9,925 nt of DNA from Acidimicrobiaceae bacterium (GTDB taxonomy: Bacteria > Actinomycetota > Acidimicrobiia > Acidimicrobiales > Microtrichaceae). Every line of letters starts with the position of its first letter. Within the stretch, counting starts at the first letter, position 1. The notes beneath the pieces were generated by a model, which was not told where the DNA came from, did no database searches, and saw nothing but the letters and a program-made list of their open reading frames with translations. The stretch covers positions 9,780 through 19,704 of the forward strand of contig DORQ01000271.1 in NCBI GenBank assembly GCA_003514205.1, read 5' to 3'. This document shows positions 6,880 through 9,925 of this stretch, one piece after another. The translations under genes and the position numbers were made by a program.

Positions 6880-6896
6880 CAACAGACAGTCTGTTG
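6880..6896. promoter_or_regulatory. Perfect 17-bp palindrome upstream of the acyl-CoA dehydrogenase operon
   Basis: CAACAGAC-A-GTCTGTTG is an 8-bp inverted repeat around one base, ending 46 bp before ATG 6833. The location and symmetry fit an operator for a dimeric repressor. It has AACAG/CTGTT half-sites like the TetR palindrome at 1488-1504, but they are spaced 5 nt apart here and 1 nt there, so the same regulator is not assured. Confidence 0.6.
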
Positions 6897-6944
6897 TTGT
6901 GAATGGCTCGCAACGATTGCGTTCCACCCACGTCCTCCGGCATA

Positions 6945-6962
6945 AGTTACCGCTGGGTAACT
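6945..6962. promoter_or_regulatory. Second inverted repeat in the divergent control region
   Basis: AGTTACC-GCTG-GGTAACT is a perfect 7-bp inverted repeat with a 4-nt spacer, 111 bp before the acyl-CoA dehydrogenase start and 131 bp before the chosen peptidase start. It is unlike the AACAG palindrome at 6880-6896, so it probably serves another regulator. A TACGCT (6963-6968) directly follows and could act as a -10 toward the peptidase, weakly. Apart from these sites I see no gene in 6834-7093. Confidence 0.55.
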
Positions 6963-7093
6963 ACGCTAAACCCGAACGATGTTTGCCGACAAGTTCGGCA
7001 CGGCGCCATCTCGCACAGGGTCGCTGATAGCGTTGCAAAGTGCACAGCGGCCGAGCAATTGAGCATCCACATCGTCTGGCCCCCACACATTCT

Positions 7094-8617
7094 GTGCTGG
7101 CACGAATGGCCTCCATGGTCATCGCTGCTGCACTCCTCGTCAGCGGTTGCACGTCGAGTGGCGATGGCGCAATCCAGCGCAAGGGTCCAGCAAGCACCAC
7201 GAGCAGCCTGCCGGATTCGGATCAGGATCAAGACAGTTCCGACGGGGAAGGGGGTTCGACCTCCAGCCCAACCGATGGACCTTTGGACGGACTCGGTTCG
7301 CCAACCTCGGTCGGGGATCCGGTAACCCCGGGCGCAGGAGCCGAAGGTATCGACGTGTTGTCCTATGACCTCGACCTCAACGTGGCGGACCCGCAAGGTC
7401 CAATCTCGGCGACCGTGCTGATCACCGTGAAGGCAGAGCAGGAACTTGCCGCCCTCAATCTCGACCTCCATGGCCTGACCGTCGAATCAGCAACCATCGA
7501 CGACCTACCAGTCGACGTCTCCCGAGATGGCGATGAACTGAGCCTGAAACCGAAGAGCCCGATTCCTCAGGACACTGAGTTTGTCGCAGCGATCAGCTAC
7601 TCGGGTGACCCTAACCCCGTCGAGGACCCCTCAGCACCTGGCGTCATTGGGTGGCTCGACCGCGAAAGTGGGAGCTTCGTGGCCGCCGAACCGATCGGAA
7701 CCAAAGCCTTTCTGCCCTCAAACGACCACCCCTCAGACAAGGCCCTCTTCTCATTCACCATCACTGCCCCCGAGAACCTGACCGCTATCGCCAATGGCGT
7801 TCTCGCAGAGAAGCTCACCGAAAACGGCATGACGAGTTGGCGCTACACCCAGTCCGACCCAATGGCCACGTACCTCATCCAGATTGCCGTCGGAGACTAC
7901 GACCTCATCGAAGCTACCGGACCACGCGGGATGCAGATTCGCCACGCTGTTGTTCGCAACCTCTCCGAGGAGCAACGAACGCTCCTCGACCAAACAGCGG
8001 CTCAGATTGAGTTCTTCGAGACACTCTTTGGTCCCTATCCTCTCGATACCTACGGACTGCTCGTGGCTGATTCCTCGCCAGAGTTCGCCCTCGAAACGCA
8101 GACGCTCACGCTCATGCCGGCGAGCTGGCTTCGAGGCAACACGGACGAATTCTCCAGAGTCGCCGCTCACGAACTTGCCCACCAGTGGTACGGCGATTCC
8201 ATCACTCCGTCCTCGTGGAGCGATATCTGGCTCAACGAAAGCTTCGCAACCTATGCCGAATGGCTCTGGGCAGACCATGCAGGCATCCAGCCGCTTGAGG
8301 ACTCCATCGAGGAGGGCAAACAAGTGGCTGAGGAGGGCAGAGGCATCTACGGCCCAATCGATGACCCTCGTCCAACAGAGATCTTCAGCATCAATGTGTA
8401 TTACGGCGGCGGATACGTACTCCACGCCTTGCGACTTGAGATCGGTGATGAGCAATTCTTCGAACTACTCAGGCGCTGGGCTGCGGACAACGCTGGCGAC
8501 AACGTCTCAACCGAAGACTTCGAAGCGCTGGCTGCTGAGATCACTGGCAGCGACCTCACCGACTTCTTCGAGACCTGGTTACGGTCCGACTCGCTTCCGG
8601 CCTTGCCGAACAAATAG
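7094..8617 (+). CDS. lipid-anchored M1-family zinc metallopeptidase (aminopeptidase-like)
   Basis: This encodes 507 residues from GTG 7094. A basic LAR, a hydrophobic core and LLVSGC form a lipoprotein signal with the lipidated Cys at 19. Residues about 20-82 are a Ser/Thr/Asp/Gly-rich linker. The N-terminal beta domain (about 86-285) precedes the gluzincin core: HELAHQWYGD (H359, E360, H363 bind zinc and activate water) and WLNESFATYAEW (third ligand E382). The expected catalytic Tyr lies in NVYYGGGYVLHALR (about 436-437). The exopeptidase GxMEN position reads FALETQ, as in some bacterial M1 relatives. It is short, lacking the large C-terminal domain of PepN. It should trim N-terminal residues or peptides at the cell surface. 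The frame opens at GTG 7040, but its first codons have low third-position GC, so 7094 (or ATG 7106) is preferred. No ribosome site is seen for any of them. Confidence 0.9.
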   Translation: MLARMASMVIAAALLVSGCTSSGDGAIQRKGPASTTSSLPDSDQDQDSSDGEGGSTSSPTDGPLDGLGSPTSVGDPVTPGAGAEGIDVLSYDLDLNVADPQGPISATVLITVKAEQELAALNLDLHGLTVESATIDDLPVDVSRDGDELSLKPKSPIPQDTEFVAAISYSGDPNPVEDPSAPGVIGWLDRESGSFVAAEPIGTKAFLPSNDHPSDKALFSFTITAPENLTAIANGVLAEKLTENGMTSWRYTQSDPMATYLIQIAVGDYDLIEATGPRGMQIRHAVVRNLSEEQRTLLDQTAAQIEFFETLFGPYPLDTYGLLVADSSPEFALETQTLTLMPASWLRGNTDEFSRVAAHELAHQWYGDSITPSSWSDIWLNESFATYAEWLWADHAGIQPLEDSIEEGKQVAEEGRGIYGPIDDPRPTEIFSINVYYGGGYVLHALRLEIGDEQFFELLRRWAADNAGDNVSTEDFEALAAEITGSDLTDFFETWLRSDSLPALPNK

Positions 8618-8644
8618 GCCGAACACATAGGCCGAACGGATGCG
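8606..8644. repeat. Imperfect 13-bp tandem repeat across the peptidase stop codon
   Basis: CCGAACAAATAGG, CCGAACACATAGG and CCGAACGGATGCG follow one another. The first unit contains the TAG stop of the peptidase (8615-8617). The first two units differ at one base and the third has diverged. The unit length equals that of the repeat after the TetR gene, but the sequences are unrelated. It probably arose by slippage and may have reshaped the C-terminus. Confidence 0.65.
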
Positions 8645-8658
8645 CCGGACACAGCGTC

Positions 8659-8685
8659 GGTCGCCAACCCCTTTCGCTGGCGGCC
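8659..8685. terminator. Weak hairpin between convergent peptidase and cysS genes
   Basis: GGTCGCCA (8659-8666) can pair with TGGCGGCC (8678-8685) in an 8-bp stem including one G-U pair, with an 11-nt loop. No T-tract follows on either strand, so intrinsic termination is doubtful. It is the only fold-back noticed in the 72-bp gap. Confidence 0.3.
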
Positions 8686-8689
8686 ACCC

Positions 8690-9925
8690 TCAGGCGCGTC
8701 GCACCTCGGTGCCATTCGCCGTATCATCCACGATCCAGCCCAGCGCCATGAGTTCCTTGCGGAGCGCGTCGGCACGGTCCCATTCCTTCGCCGCGCGCGC
8801 CTGGTCTCGCTGGCGGCACAAGTCTTCAACGGTTGAATCCACCTTCTGAACGCCACCCTCAACGGTCAGTCCCACGGCGCTCAGCATCAGCCGAAACGCT
8901 GCGGCCAACGGCTCCGCTGCCTCGAAGTCATCAATGTCCAGCGCCTTGTTGATGCGAGTAACAGTCTCGGCGATGATCGCCATTGCGGCGCCCGTGTTGA
9001 GATCGTCGTCCATCCGATCGACGAATCGACTCATCGCATCTGGGTCCGCAGCGGCGTGTGCCCCAAGGTCACGAATTCGGCGAGCAAGCGCGTCGAGGCG
9101 CTCAAGAGCAGCTGCGGCAGCGGCCGTGGTTGACTCGTTGACATCGATCGGCGAGCGATAGTGCGCTTGAAGGCAGAGCATCCGGTAGGAGCGCGGGTCA
9201 ACCTTGTCGATGAGATCGAGAAGGTTGGTGAAGTTGCCAAGCGACTTGCCCATTTTCTGACCATCAACTTCAACGAAGCCGTTATGCACCCAGTGCGTCG
9301 CAAAGGCGTGGCCATCAGCGATCGCCTGTGCTCGTTCATTCTCATGATGTGGAAAGCACAAGTCTTGACCCCCACCATGCAGATCAAAGCCTGGGCCGAG
9401 CAGATCCAGCGACATCACTACGCACTCTGTATGCCACCCGGGGCGGCCCTCTCCCCAGGGGGATGGCCAGGAGGGCTCCCCTGGTTTGGCTTTCTTCCAG
9501 AGCACGAAATCCACGGGAGATTCCTTCTCCTCGGCCACGTCCACTCGAGCGCCGCTACGGAGTGAGTCAAGATCTTGGCGCGCCAGAAGCCCGTACCCCT
9601 GCACCGTCGCGCTCCGGAAGTACACGCCGTCGGAGGTCTCATAGGCAGACCCCTTGTCCATCAGTCGACCGATCAGCTCAACCATTTGCGGCACATACGC
9701 AGTCGCGTGGGGATCGTAGGTGGGCCGCTTCACGCCGATGGCGTCCATTGCCTTGTACCAAACCGCTTCGCATTTCGTGGTGATTTCTGACCAATCACGG
9801 CCTTCTTCCTGGGCACGTTCGATGATCTTGTCGTCGATGTCAGTGATGTTTGAGACATAAGTGACCTCATACCCGCTGAACTCGAGATAGCGGCGGAGCA
9901 CATCGAATACCAGCGAGAACCGTCC
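8690..9925 (-). CDS. cysS: cysteinyl-tRNA synthetase (N-terminus beyond window edge)
   Basis: This is a class I synthetase that charges tRNA-Cys with cysteine using ATP in the cytoplasm. The 411 visible residues enter in frame at the right edge (GRFSLVFDVLRRYLEF, then YVSNITDIDDKIIERAQEEG). The first zinc-ligand Cys and the HIGH motif therefore lie outside the window. Visible are FVLWKKAKPGEPSWPSPWGEG, the zinc-ligand Cys in GWHTECVVMS, GGGQDLCFPHHENERAQA with the His and Glu ligands, the KMSKS loop as KMGKSLGNF, and the DDDLNTGAAMAII helices of the anticodon-side domain. FPHHENE and NITDIDDK favour CysRS over its mycothiol paralogue MshC. The C-terminal GWIVDDTANGTEV tail is normal for the family. 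It converges on the peptidase gene, so shared control is unlikely. Confidence 0.95.
   Translation of the reverse strand, partial: GRFSLVFDVLRRYLEFSGYEVTYVSNITDIDDKIIERAQEEGRDWSEITTKCEAVWYKAMDAIGVKRPTYDPHATAYVPQMVELIGRLMDKGSAYETSDGVYFRSATVQGYGLLARQDLDSLRSGARVDVAEEKESPVDFVLWKKAKPGEPSWPSPWGEGRPGWHTECVVMSLDLLGPGFDLHGGGQDLCFPHHENERAQAIADGHAFATHWVHNGFVEVDGQKMGKSLGNFTNLLDLIDKVDPRSYRMLCLQAHYRSPIDVNESTTAAAAAALERLDALARRIRDLGAHAAADPDAMSRFVDRMDDDLNTGAAMAIIAETVTRINKALDIDDFEAAEPLAAAFRLMLSAVGLTVEGGVQKVDSTVEDLCRQRDQARAAKEWDRADALRKELMALGWIVDDTANGTEVRRA

Noticed and set aside
7751..8455. Long antisense reading frame of 234 codons under the peptidase
   Set aside because: It mirrors the M1 peptidase codons, which carry intact HELAH motifs; no known domain on the opposite strand.
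8690..9925. MshC (mycothiol ligase) instead of CysRS
   Set aside because: FPHHENE, NITDIDDK and the full C-terminal domain fit CysRS better.

Overview
The window reads as a chromosomal piece of a moderately GC-rich actinobacterium. The evidence is GTG starts, a DrrAB-type exporter, TetR and acyl-CoA dehydrogenase genes, and Ser/Thr/Pro/Ala-rich lipoproteins. An acidimicrobial or other deep actinobacterial lineage is possible but cannot be settled from sequence alone. There is no sign of an insertion sequence, phage, CRISPR array, tRNA or rRNA, and gene density is high.

Layout. (1) 1-1372, minus strand: a small lipoprotein followed 53 bp later by a GAF-GGDEF signalling protein that runs off the left edge. 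(2) 1521-2096, plus: a TetR regulator, divergent from the lipoprotein, with a perfect 17-bp palindrome just before its start. (3) 2176-2373, minus: a 65-residue zinc-ribbon protein. (4) 2431-3846, plus: an FAD oxidoreductase resembling the sterol delta-24 reductase DHCR24. (5) 3843-6833, minus: an acyl-CoA dehydrogenase, a DrrA-like ABC ATPase and a DrrB-like permease in a tight operon. Its last stop codon overlaps the stop of the FAD gene in a shared CTAG. (6) 6834-7093: a divergent control region with two separate perfect inverted repeats. (7) 7094-8617, plus: a lipid-anchored M1-type metallopeptidase. (8) 8690-9925, minus: cysteinyl-tRNA synthetase, cut by the right edge before its N-terminus.

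How the genes may work together. The central block (FAD reductase, acyl-CoA dehydrogenase and DrrAB-type exporter) has the look of a lipid or isoprenoid modification and export locus, but this is inferred from family membership and operon structure. The TetR gene probably controls itself. Whether it also controls the acyl-CoA dehydrogenase operon is open, because the palindromes in the two control regions share AACAG/CTGTT half-sites but with different spacing. The peptidase and cysS look like unrelated housekeeping or cell-envelope neighbours. Nothing here amounts to a clear new defence or mobile system; the most checkable novelties are the three palindromes, the exporter-dehydrogenase operon and the overlapping convergent stops.
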